DNA from: Arthonia radiata
Lineage: Eukaryota > Ascomycota > Arthoniomycetes > Arthoniales > Arthoniaceae
Assembly: GCA_002989075.1 (NCBI GenBank)
Contig: PSQN01000007.1
Location: forward strand, 1,120,206-1,184,205
Direction of reading: 5' to 3'
Length of the DNA: 64,000 nucleotides
Shown here: positions 43,159 through 53,802 of the stretch, one piece after another
Numbering within the stretch: the stretch's first letter is position 1
How the letters are laid out: each line of letters opens with the position of its first letter
Translations under genes and position numbers: made by a program
Notes under the pieces: model-generated
Databases searched by the model: none
The model's input: the letters and a program-made list of their open reading frames with translations, nothing else
What the model was told of the DNA's origin: nothing

Positions 43159-45937
43159 TTATTCAAACTCCATCCAGTCATCGGCCATCTTTCGCAAATC
43201 CCGTTTTATGCTATCCATCTTCATCGTCAACCCCTCCGCGCTGGCTCGCTTCAACGCATTCCTTGCCAACACCTGCTTGCTTTTGATGTAGATTTCAGCG
43301 TTTCTTCGCTCTACCGCTTTCGTCTTCAGCCTCTCAAAGTTTTCAGTCTTGCATGCGGTGTCGAAAATTGCTCGCATCCGTGGTGAGTATAGTTGGCAGC
43401 TTGGTGCTTGCTCTCTGGGCCAATCGCTGGAGTACATGACGTGCGGTGTTTGTAGGAAGCGACCAGCCAACAATGATCCATCCTCTATGTGCGGCCAGAC
43501 AAAGTCTGTGTAGCACTCTTCACATACCGTGAACTCGGGCAATGAAGGGTGAAAATGCCAAGCTTCATCCTGTCGCGGCTCTGCTCTGTTGCACGCTCTA
43601 ACGCGCGCTCTCTGTCTTGCGTATTCAACAAACTCCTGTACGTCCGGCGCGCGGCGGTTCCTTGTTGCCGACTCAATGACCTCGTATAGCTTGTCGAGGT
43701 ACTTGTCGAATCGATGACTCTGAGTCCGCAGATCACATTTGCGGGTCTTGTCTTCCTTGCCGTAAGCTCTGACAAACGCGTCACTGACTTCGGGCACCAG
43801 AGCTTTTATGCGTCTGACATCAGTTCTGCAAACGTCAAAATGGTCGAGCTTATTTCCATCACGGTCAAGCAGCGTGTACCACGTCCTCTGATCATCGTGA
43901 TCGCCAGGACACACGCCTTCTTTGACCCCGATCTTAGCCACGGCATAGACGAGATCCAGATCTCTGCGTCTTTGTCGCTGTGTCATGAGCCATGCAAGTC
44001 GGATCCACTCATTGGCAAAATCACACCTAGTCTTCGTGCGTGAATCACTTGGCTTGGCTCGCTTGAAATAGTTGCGAAAGCTGGTATTATCAAAAGTGTT
44101 GTGCAAGCAATCTGGGCAGATGTCGAATTCAGGAAGACCCTCGAGTGTGTACCAGTCATTGTAGTCCCTGGTTGAGCGGGTCCGCGTGCAAGGTAGCGGT
44201 GCTTTCGGCGGGACAAAAGCACACGATCTTGTATCGGAAGGGCTGGCAGTAAGAGCTCCAGAGGCCATACGACTCGTAGTCGACAGAAGGGGCAAAGCAT
44301 CGTTGGCAGTGCGACTGGAAGGCAGCCGTGGACGAGCAACAAGATTGCCATGTACAGATCGGATCTCAGAAGTGGTGGTTGTTGGGCCGGGTGGGACTTC
44401 TCGGTGAGCTGGGATCGATGGCATAGTCAAGCCGTCTTGAAGGCGAGAGCGATGGCGGTGGTCATCCACAGAAGGCATCATACCCATGTCATCGACCGGA
44501 TACGGAAGGCTGCTGGCAAGAGAGGGTGGATAAGGCGCGTAAGCATCTCGAGGACAGTACTCATCAATTGAGGACGAGGTGCTGGATTGACGGCCGTGTC
44601 CAAATGGATGGTCTTGTTGGAGGTTGGGAAATGTTGAGCTTCGTCGCATCTGCTCGTCAGGTGAGGGAGCCCTCGAGCTTGTCTTCGACCCGGGGTGCCT
44701 GGCAGACCAACGGCGACTGCTGGGTGCAGGCCTTGTGCTGGGATATTCTGAGCCGGGTGTTTCTGGTGGTGAAGTCGTGAAAGAGACCGGCGAGGAAGGT
44801 CTCGAGCTTGTCTCACTTCGGCTGTCGAATACCCTGTTATAAGTGTTCCTTGCAGCAAAAGACCCTACAGGTAGAGGTCTTACTGACGTAGGCGTTGTTG
44901 GCAGACTTCCGTTGAAAGCTGCACGAGGCAGAGTGGTGGCTGTTTCCGAACTTCTTCTGGGAGAGTGTGGGGTATCTGCCTTGACGGCTGTGAGCTTTGG
45001 TCGTGTTCCCATGTCACGAGGAGACAATTGAGCATCCTTTGGCGGGCCCTTGATGTCTTGCTGAGAAGAGAGTGTAGCTCGGCCTCTTTCGCTGTCGTAG
45101 CTAGGCGCCCTAGCATGGCGAAGCTGTTGGCTTTCTCGCAACTTGCCTTCACCTCGCAATGCGTCAGACATCGCAGAATCTTTGAAAGCACGTGCCTGCT
45201 TACGCTTTTCGGTAAGAACGTCTGCGGACGAGAAATAACCAGAGTCAGTCGGCGACGGTCTGGGATCTCGCTTTGGCGTGAATGCGTAGGGTGTTGAGAA
45301 GCGTTGAGCACGCTCGGCAAAGTCGACAAATTCCGTGGTCTTGCAAAGCTCGGCGTCGTCGTTGGGACCTCGCACACTTTGAGCTTTGGGTGACTCAGCC
45401 CCTCGTGATATGTTCACACGCAATCTCGGATCGTGCTTGCGGTGACCACTTTCGTTGTTCTTGAGACTGCTGGCTGATGACCTGCTGTGTAGCTCCGCGG
45501 CATCAAGGATGATTGGAGTCTGATCTATGGATCCAGGTACGCGGGCTTGGGCTTGATCAGCATCTGCCTTCACAGGATGCGCTTCTTTCGCCAATGAAGC
45601 CTTCTCGTCTTCGACTATGGAGTACCGCGGCCATGACTGCCTTCGAGAAGGAGTTGGGCGGTGGGTTGGCGGGTTCGTGTGTGGATATGGGCGAGGCCGC
45701 AGGTTTATAGTCTGTGATGCTGAACCGAGTTCGAAGCTATCTGGCATGTGGGATCTGCGCAGCAAACCCGGACGTCAGCTCATCAAGATGATGCCAGAGA
45801 AGAGGGTTGTAATGCACTGACCTTCGGGAGCCTCTCCCGGCCGGTGAAGATTCGCGTGATGCTCGACTGCCGGGGTGGACTGGCGTACGTGGACGTCCAT
45901 CTGAAGTCGGCGGGCGTAAATCATGACGATAAGCCAT
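43159..45937 (-). CDS. Large Ser/Arg/Pro-rich fungal protein with paired-Cys C-terminal domain, function unknown
   Basis: Two exons (45937-45822 and 45754-43159) encode 903 residues. Splicing joins GRGSR to SHMPDSFELG. About the first 540 residues are low complexity, rich in Ser, Pro, Arg and Thr, with many SP and RxxS sites typical of regulated scaffold proteins. The C-terminal 360 residues look folded: WYTLEGLPEFDICPDCLHNTF (coding near 44,090-44,150), then an Arg-rich helical stretch, RTWYTLLDRDGNKLDHFDVCRTDVRRIKALVP, and LPEFTVCEECYTDFVWP (near 43,480-43,535). The two matching blocks, each with LPEF and CxxC, suggest a duplicated zinc-binding unit. I recognise no named family; similar proteins probably exist in related fungi. 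It ends in a basic helix. Confidence 0.72.
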
Positions 45938-46592
45938 ACTGGCAATGGAAGAAGAGAGCAGCAATCATGACCAAGAGGAAGAGGAAGTCAAGACAAGAGA
46001 CTAATGGGCAAAAGTGGGGTCTTGATCGGACGAGTGAGGCGATGATGAAATTTACCCAGACGTTGGATTTAGGAAGCGGTCGAAGCAAGACGACCCATAG
46101 GAAATGGAGGGCGGGCCGAAGCGGAAGGACAAGGCTGAAAGACAGGCGACAGGCCTACTCGAGTACTCCTAGAGAAGTTTCTGGTGAGAGGAGAGAGGAA
46201 GGGTGGAGCATGGAGAAGAGGGTTGGAGGGGGAGGAACAAGTCATCGGGCTTTGAATCGCGAGGCTAATTGCATGGACCGAGACGGAGGCATGATAGCGG
46301 GAGTGGCCAAGAATGAAGCTCAGCTAGAGTCGCTCCCAGAATGGTGGTGAGGAAAGATTGGATTGTGGGTGTGGGGAAGAAGGGAGTTCGGTGCTGGACG
46401 AAGAGAGTTTGGGTTGAAGAAGGGGCGGTGAGGAGGTGTGATGGTCAAATCAGAACTTTGCGCTCCTCGGCCCTTGCAGGGTACTCCACCATTGTACCTC
46501 ACGCTTGTCCTGATCGTCTGGAGCATCGACTCGTGTAGTTGACTGTTTTTTGCAGCTGTCTTCCCCAACACTTCGTCAACTCCACTCTTTCA

Positions 46593-46919
46593 ATGCCTGG
46601 AAAGCACTCTGCGTCACCCAAAACGTCCCGTCGGCCTCGCCACACTGAGCTCCAGAAGCCTTCTTCGCTTGCCACGCTGGTTCTTACGATCGAGCGCCAC
46701 CATGAGGCTAACAATGGTTTTGCATTCAAGCTACGGCTGTGGCTTGCATATCAACACGAGCCTGCGGGCAGAGCCGCTCGTCTCATGCACCAACCTGGTC
46801 CATTAGCCTTACACTTTGCTCCTCCTCGCAAGGCGACTCTCACACAACAGTCTCTTTACCACTACAAAGCCACAGACACCGGCTATGAGCACAAGGCGAC
46901 TGTGCTTGCAGCACAATGA
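46593..46919 (+). CDS. Weak candidate ORF, 108 residues
   Basis: An ATG-led frame encodes a basic protein with MPGKHSASPKTSRRPRHTEL, then SLATLVLTIERHHEANNGFAFKLRLWLAYQ. It has no recognisable family, no signal peptide and no intron. The middle could be one amphipathic helix. It may equally be chance. Confidence 0.2.
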   Translation: MPGKHSASPKTSRRPRHTELQKPSSLATLVLTIERHHEANNGFAFKLRLWLAYQHEPAGRAARLMHQPGPLALHFAPPRKATLTQQSLYHYKATDTGYEHKATVLAAQ

Positions 46920-48951
46920 GCATCATGCGAGCATCCGTGTTTGCCTGCAAGATAGCCGTTGCCTCCGTCTCATCGTGTCTCGTGGCCCAAGGAGATTCGC
47001 GAGCTTCCTGGCCCACATTCTGCGCTTAGTTGATCTTCTGCCGCAGCTTTCCTAGAGCAACTTCAGGCGGTACTGGTAGCAGCAGGCAGCATGAAGATAT
47101 GGTAAGCATTTCCCAGCTTTAGCGCCAATAGCAAGATCAGTAGGGAGCTGCGTCAGCTCTTGGGCTTTCATCAGATTCTCGTAGTGTACGCTGGTTCCAC
47201 TTTTCAAGAGCTAGCAGCTTACTTGGCGGATGTTGGGCATTGTATCCAAAGCAGGCATAAGAGAGCAATACGCAACCGTTATTCATGCGAGGCGGACCGT
47301 GCAATGAACTACAAACAAGCCTTCCCGCCATCTACAGTTGGCATCTGGCGACTCAAACGCCAGGAGAACCTCGTTGATAGGCCATCGTTGTGCGAGCATA
47401 CGATCTTGACAATTTTGGGGGAGTTTCGCACGCAAGAGCTGCTAATGCCTGTTGCCACACGCTCCGTTCTCTCCTCCACCGAGCAGCTTCTCTGAGTCGC
47501 CGCCCTGATCGACCACCTTTGTTGCTGGATTTTTGACCAACAAGGCCACGAGAAAGCTCCATGTGGTGCAGATTACATGTGTCGGCAAGGATTAATTGCC
47601 CCATCAATACTGTCGTCATATTTCGAGCGCCGATATTCGGAAGTCCAGCCCATGTTCTGTTCCATGAGAGATGCGTTGGGCATTGATAGGACCTGTTTGG
47701 GCGCTGAAACGTTTAGTGGAGCTTTGCAAGGTATCCCATGAGCACAACAGCCCGCAGAACTGCTCACCAAATATCGGCGGCTTAGGTATTGTGCTTGTCA
47801 AAGTACTTCAGATGCGTTGGCACGTATGCTAACGCCTCGTCGTTATCAGCGCTCACGCAACCGGCCGCATGTAAGTTTCGTTCCGTCATCTGTTGTGGAG
47901 CAGTCTCTAACTCCAGCTCCTGCGCATGAGGTTCAACATGAGCACATCTCACTATTCTGAAACGCTGCTCTTTTGTAAGCTTTTCTTCATCCTTCAGTAT
48001 GGCGTAACAATAATTGGAGATCCAGCTCTATAGTTGCTGCAGAGCTCAGTCAGGGTACTGTAGACACGTGCAAATTTCACCACCTCGTACGTCAGCTGCT
48101 AAAACTGTCATACCGGTCGAGGATGACTGGCAGTCAGACGACCATGAAGCCAAGTCCAAAGCCTTTTCGACACCGTGCTTGTCTTCAAGTTCCTCAAAAC
48201 CTCTCCAGATATCTTCAAATGTCATGCTATGCTCGTCTCGAATGCTCCAACTACAGATACCCGTGTTTCATGTAGAGAAGCTTAGGAATATCTGACACAC
48301 AACAGCGTATATATTCGCAGCCGCATAGGCATTCGTGTACGTCCAGTATATCACATTCGTTCCACTACCCACAGTAGCCACGATCTAGTCATTCAAAGAC
48401 ACTCGAATTCTGCAGACTCTCTTTGTCTCTTCCAAGCTGCCAAAAGGACGACCTTTCTTCCCCATCCCAGTCTCTAAAACACAACTTCATCATGTTTTTT
48501 TTACTAATAAGGGTCCATCAAACACGACTCACACGCCTCCCTCCATTCGCCTCGCAAACGCGCCATAATTATCCCCAAGACGAGGCACCTGGTTTCAATC
48601 CTTGATTTAACATCTAAAGTCTCAGTTCAACCTGCTCCGGCGATTGTATTCCAGGCAACATCCCTCCGCTAAACGCACAAATTAAGTATCGTCCTCCCGT
48701 TAATTCTTCATCGTTATCAGCAGCATTGTCCAATTCCTCGCGCACTGAGGAAGCCCACGGATTAGAAGCAAGAGGCCTCGTATACGTCAAGGCATCTGTG
48801 AAGGTGTCTTTTCTAGGCGTGCTTATTTAACATGATCTTAAAAAACTACCACTCGCACTAGGCCGTCGCTGCCATTGATCGGCCCATAAATATATGCTTG
48901 TTTACAACTTTCTCTTCGTACCCTCAACCGGAGCGCAACACATTGTCACAG

Positions 48952-48957
48952 TATATA
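48952..48957 (+). promoter_or_regulatory. TATA-like box upstream of candidate microprotein
   Basis: TATATA sits 83 bp before the ATG at 49,040 and is followed by a C-rich, purine-poor leader (CCACACTCCCACTTCCACAAG). This layout is typical of strongly transcribed fungal genes. Confidence 0.4.
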
Positions 48958-49039
48958 GCCTCGCCCCTCTGACGCACATCTACCACCCGTTACCCGACCT
49001 GACTCAGGGCAATTAATCCCACACTCCCACTTCCACAAG

Positions 49040-49223
49040 ATGGTGCGTCTGATATAATCAGACGATCCTTCTCACCTGCCGTAAACGCCCTACACTACCG
49101 TAACCATAGAAAAAGGTAAAGCTAGTAGATCGTGAGGGGCAGCACAAGGGGAGGGTGCACCTGCCAGCGGAACCGGGTGCTCCTGAGAGCCAGAGTAGCA
49201 AGTGCCCGGGGCACAGGATCTGA
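49040..49223 (+). CDS. Candidate 38-residue microprotein with a one-codon first exon
   Basis: Proposed exons are 49040-49042 (the ATG alone) and 49110-49223. The intron begins GTGCGT, a donor used by several sure genes here, and ends CCATAG, with CCGTAAC as possible branch site. The product begins MKKVKLVDREGQHKG and continues RVHLPAEPGAPESQ, a charged and plausible protein sequence. The TATA-like box and C-rich leader upstream support a real transcript. Without splicing the frame is only MVRLI. I recognise no family and the gene could also be a non-coding RNA. Confidence 0.35.
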
Positions 49224-50211
49224 ATTGGTGTGAGATTTGAGTGTCTGGTCCTTATCTACTGGTAATCGAGTCCGAGACAGCACCGTTCTTCAAACCACAA
49301 CGATTTTGGCCCTACTCTACACAAATGGGAGCGCAGGTGTGGTCATATCAAACATACTCCCGCTTCTAGAGTGCGACGCGATCATACCGTCGCTTCATCA
49401 TCAACGGACCCATTCGTGGTAGTCAACCGCCTCTCCAACGGCCTGGCCTCGCTACATCTACATGCTCCATCCTAGCGATTGTGTCTACGCGACGATGGAT
49501 GCGTGCTGGCATATAGATTGCTCGATGGATTGCAGTAGGGTCCGAGTGGCTCGTACAAACGTCAGAGAGGCGTGAAGTGTAAGGGAGAGGGTTGAAGTTG
49601 GGAGAGGTTGTTAGAGGTGTGGATGAAAGAGCAGGTGTGCAGGTCCACGCTTGGGAGGGATGTGACCACAGTGGTAATGACCGGCGTGTGGAGAGGCGTG
49701 AGGGGGTGGGATTGGCGAGACATTGGCAAGAGCGATGTGTTGGCTAGGGCCAGGATTCACATAGGCGGCGTAGTGACGTTGGCGACTGGCGGTAACGTGA
49801 ACAAGGTGTCGGTATCAGCGATGCATTCATGATGGCGAGTCATACCTAGAGTAATTGGGATCTGTCGTCGGTACAGCAGATCGAGCCCTGGCGTCCTCGA
49901 TAGTTCACTTTCTTACCTTTCACGGAATGGATCTCGTCCAGGTAAATTTCACAACGATCTGAAATGTCAGAAGTGGACAAATGGCAGTGGTTTGAAGTTT
50001 TGAGAAGAGATCAATTAGGTGCCCTACCCATCGATAAACGATCTAGCGCCGAACGACAACAACGTCGGTCGTGATAGCCAAAGCGTCTCCCACCGCTTGC
50101 TCCCATGTCTATGCGTAATGTACAATTCTAGCTTCATTCGAAGGTGCTTGCGCGCAGGGCGATCGCGGAGTCGTTGCGCGCCTTGTCATTGCTCCCTGGA
50201 ATTGGGTGCGT
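49224..50211. other. Intergenic region downstream of the candidate microprotein and of cytochrome c
   Basis: About 990 bp. The part 49,560-49,830 is G-rich on the plus strand with GTGTGGAGAGGCGTGAGGGGG-like repeats. No gene is seen. Confidence 0.35.
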
Positions 50212-50993
50212 CTATTTCGTCTCGTCGCGCAGGAAGGTGATCAGGTCGTTCCGGTCCTTGCCCTTCTTGAGGCCGCCGAACGCCATCTTCGTGCCGGGAA
50301 TGTATTTCTTAGGGTTTTCGAGGTATTCAAACTGTGGAGCCATTGTCAGCACAGCTGCTTCGTTTCCTTGGTGGCAACCTGAAAGCAGGAGAGAGCAATC
50401 TACGCACCAGTGTGTCCTCCTGCCAATGGATGGCCTTGTTCTTGTTGGCATCAGTGTACGAGAAGCCCTCGACTTGGCCGGTCTGACGACCGAAGAGACC
50501 GTGCAAGTTTGGGCCGATCTTGTTGCCTTCTTCGGCTTTCAGATTGTGACATTGTGCGCATCGTGTCTGTGGGATGCCTGTCAGCTTCTGCTTGACGTGC
50601 CAATTCATAATCTGGTGTGAATGGGGGACAGGCAATATGCCGAGGGTTGCGCCGCGGTGGCGCAAAGGTCACGGAGGGGTGTAGGTACCTTGAAAAGACT
50701 CGCACCCTTCTTTGCGTCGCCTGTGGAAGCCTGTCAGCGCTGAATGACGTCGCTTATAGAGCGTACATAGTAAAGAGGGCGTTTAAGTCGGGACGACGTC
50801 ATGACAAGGAGGAGCGTCGCAAGAGGCGAAGAAGATGGGGTGGACACGCAAAGGCGGCCGTCTGACCATCTCCGTGCCGCTCGACTGCAAGCGATGTCGC
50901 CATGCCATCCTCCTTGTGTAAAGCCGCCTCTCAACGAAGGCTGTTGCAATAGATAGCGGACGTACCGTCTGAAAAGCTCTCGTTCTTAGGCAT
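50212..50993 (-). CDS. CYC1: Cytochrome c
   Basis: Four exons (50993-50966, 50720-50689, 50566-50408, 50331-50212) encode 112 residues. Haem is bound by CAQCH (Cys23, Cys26, His27) with Met89 ([10 protein letters not shown]) as the sixth ligand. [25 protein letters not shown] and the C-terminal helix FLRDETK complete the fold. It carries electrons from complex III to complex IV in the mitochondrial intermembrane space, so it works with the oxidase that COX11 helps assemble. The first two exons are tiny (28 and 32 nt), and the first intron (245 bp) is the longest I could define in a complete gene. A CCAAT box lies 181 bp upstream of the ATG. Confidence 0.97.
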
Positions 50994-51599
50994 GATCGGT
51001 AGTTCAGAGTGTCACGGAAGTAGTTGTTTGTATCGAAATCAATGCTATGACCTTAGGCTGATATTTGAGGTAGCGAGTTGTGGGTATGAAGCGTGAGGCG
51101 TGGTGGATGGAGTAGGGAAGTAGATGTATGATGAAGGAAATTTCTAGGACAAAAGCACAAGATTCGGTTGCACCCAATCGCCTCTGCGGCTAATTAGGCA
51201 AGCTAACTAGACAAACACGACAAGCTAAGAATCATGACCTCACATGCACCCAAGATACCGTAGTAGGCGTGCCATCAATCTTCCAGCACAGCCACGGAAC
51301 ACCTCGGCCACAGTCGGAAGGGAATCCCGGACGGATCCGACGTTGCGTCTGTGGTCCCCATCAATAATACTGTCGTCTCTCAACGCATGCATAATGTGCA
51401 CATTGTGTAAGACTGGCGATGGATATAGCATCGCTAGACATACAACTTGTCTATCTTGACATTCTCACCGTCCATAGAGTCGTCAATGGTATCTTCATCA
51501 GAAAGCAAATCTGTCCTCCCAAGCCTGCCAGCGCCTCATATGCTTAAAGATACTCAAACAAGACGTGAATAAGAACGCTCTCAAGAAACAACGCTGCAC
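50994..51599. other. Intergenic region, cytochrome c promoter and 3' end of bHLH gene
   Basis: About 600 bp. A CCAAT motif is at 51,174-51,178. Apart from this I see no gene or site. Confidence 0.4.
51174..51178 (+). promoter_or_regulatory. CCAAT box upstream of cytochrome c
   Basis: CCAAT on the plus strand (ATTGG in gene orientation) lies 181 bp upstream of the cytochrome c ATG. Respiratory genes in fungi are commonly controlled by the Hap2/3/4/5 (CBC) complex through such boxes. Five bases alone are weak evidence. Confidence 0.3.
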
Positions 51600-52877
51600 T
51601 CAGCCTTTGTCAATCATGCCCAGCATCGCGGCCAGGCGATTGTTGCCCTCCTTCAGTTCTCGCATGAACCTAGCTGCCTCTTGCAGCATGTTGCTCTTAC
51701 TGAATCCTCCCGCGCGCAGATCGGGCACCATACGATTGGTATCTTCGAATCCCACCTTGATCAAATTGCGTCGCTTCTGTTCAGACTGGATGTGATTGCT
51801 GCGTTTCTGTTCCTCCGACAAGTTCTCACGCGCGGCCTTCTTGCTTGATGGTGAAGATCTCCTCCTATGTCCAGGGCTAGGCTGTGCTTTGGACTTTGAT
51901 GAGCGTCCGAACAGTCTACCACCAGATCCAATATCATCCTCGTCAGAACCATCATCTTCGCTCCTTATTCTTGCCCTTGCGCGTTTGTGGCGAATATCCT
52001 CTTGGCTACTGTCGGAATCTTCTTCCTCTTCTGATACTCGCCGCCTCTTCCTTCGCGGCTGCGATGGCCGGGTGTCGTGATAAGGGTGGCTTTGTCGGCC
52101 CTGTTGTGGGCTTGCATCATCGTGGCTGAACGAAGAGACTAAATTCACCAGTTCCTGATCTGGGGCCTTTGTAATGTTTGGCGCAGCATATTTGGACCCG
52201 CGAAACTTACTATCGGACCCGAAATTGAGTGGTGCCGGTCTGCTGGCGGGCAGAGGTCTTCCTCTCGAGTCTAGCTCAGGGTATATGCTTCGATCAGTGT
52301 TTGGTGAAATGTGCTCGTCGCCGAGGCCTATCCCAGCGAATGCGGATTGTGGATAGCTGTACATCGGGGCTTGTGGAGCGTGCGTTGCGCCTGGGAAGGT
52401 TTGTGGGGCAATACCACCATTTGTATACTGGTTGCTGTGAAGGAGTCTAGCGGCTGCGTAGACGTCGTTGCTTGCAACATGATGATGTCCGTAAGGCTGC
52501 ACTGGTGATGTCTGGTGCGAGTTGTTCGTGCTCTGCGCAGGTGGATCTTGAGGTATGAACCATTGCTGCTGTGCTGAGGAGGTGTATGGGTCATGCTCGT
52601 GCTGTCGGCCCTGCGCAATTGCCAGGAACCCAGGGTCTATGTTGTTCGGATTGTCGAAGAAATCCCGCAACAGTCCGGTTTCGTTGTTATCGAGTAGTGG
52701 TGGGCCCGATGGAGGATGCGACTCGTCCTGGTTCTGGTGTTGGCGCTCGTCATGACCTACAAACGTAACTAGACATGACGTTGTCAGCATGCTTCGTTGC
52801 AGTCAAAGGAACGTTGCGCCTCAGCTCGTACATCCAAATGGCATCGATGAGTCTCCTCCTCCGTCGTTCCCGCTCAT
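51600..52877 (-). CDS. Basic helix-loop-helix transcription factor
   Basis: Two exons (52877-52832 and 52756-51600) encode 400 residues. Splicing joins MPFG to CHDERQHQNQ. The first 250 residues are Gln/Asn/Ser/Pro-rich like an activation region. Next comes a nuclear-localisation-like PRRKRRRVSEEEED and an acidic/basic alternating stretch. The bHLH lies at the very C-terminus (about 335-395): a basic region NHIQSEQKRR, helix 1, a loop with PDLRAGGFSKSN, and helix 2 MLQEAARFMRELKEGNNRL. His, Glu and Arg in the basic region fit recognition of E-box CACGTG. The family is that of Ino4/Max-like fungal factors, but the target genes are unknown. The helix 2 extension is too short for a leucine zipper. 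Confidence 0.87.
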
Positions 52878-53802
52878 CGTAAGTCGAGGGGTCGAGTGCA
52901 GCTTGGGGAAGCTGTGTGGGATCGTACAATGATCTTTGGCCGCACAGCTGGGAAAATGACGATTTGAGGCTCAAGGATCTTGAGCTTGTAGAACATTGTC
53001 TGTTGCTGTATTATCGTTGAGAGGCTTGGCGCATCGCTGGGCCGCAATGCCTGCCTAGAGGAGGCCGCAGAGGATTGGGATTGATTGAAATGAGCGAGTA
53101 TAGGCAGATGTCTTGCTGCTCGCAGAAGCAATGCTTGCGCAAAATTCGGGTGAAATGGTGGATCTTGTGGGGCGACGAAGAATCGGATGGGGGAGACTGG
53201 ACGAGGTTTGGCAGAGTGTTGAAAGAACTCGCGGCAAGGATTTAGCGGATGGCAAGACCTAGGGTCTCAGCAATGCGGTAGGTTTGAGAAGACTTGCCCG
53301 CACGCGAGCCTCCCCAGATATATAGCTTGCGCACACGACTGACAAGTAACAGCGAGTTGTTGCAATAATCAGAGCGTTCAGGAAGAGTGAAATAATCAGC
53401 ATGTGACTGCATCAGGGGCATTGAATCCTCCGCATGTGATGATGCCACTTCTCGGTTGTTGTCGTTCCACTTCACTTCTTCTTGTACCCGTTTCGTATCG
53501 TCGCCGCATCGTACGCGCACAGCAAGCCTTTCCCTTACAAACCAGCTTGCCGGACGCTCGAGCGAGTTGATCTTTTCTCATTGCCAGCCAGCCTCGGCTT
53601 CGTCTACGCGACCACCGCGACGGTCTTTACAATTACGCCGACTCTTAAATGTTGAGACAAGCAGAGCTCTCATTCCAAGTTGTCGCACACAGCTCAGCAA
53701 TTCTTTAATCCCCTTGAAACGTTTTCGCGGTATCTAGTTGCCAGTCTAGACAAGCAATCAAAGGCTTGCCTCAGCTTCTCAACATGAGCGAGATACGACA
53801 CC
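52878..53802. promoter_or_regulatory. Divergent promoter region, bHLH factor / TMEM135-like gene
   Basis: About 925 bp. Frames of 60-95 codons on both strands carry no recognisable protein. An ATG at 53,784, 19 bp before the chosen start of the right gene, opens a 16-codon out-of-frame upstream ORF that overlaps it. Confidence 0.35.

Larger units (their letters stand above)
45938..49039. other. Gene-poor stretch, no supported gene except weak candidates
   Basis: About 3.1 kb. A plus-strand frame at 46,593-46,919 is listed separately. Other frames (45,748-46,350 and several of 60-110 codons) show no motif or intron structure. The segment 48,300-49,000 is pyrimidine-rich and leads into a TATA-like box at 48,952. 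It could contain a non-coding RNA gene or regulatory DNA, but I see nothing specific. Confidence 0.35.

Noticed and set aside
45748-46350. 200-codon plus frame across the first exon of the 903-residue gene
   Set aside because: It is Arg/Lys/Gly-rich, antisense to a spliced gene and has no motif.
48585-48605. GGTTTCAATCC resembling a tRNA B box
   Set aside because: It has one extra T, and no A box or cloverleaf can be folded around it.
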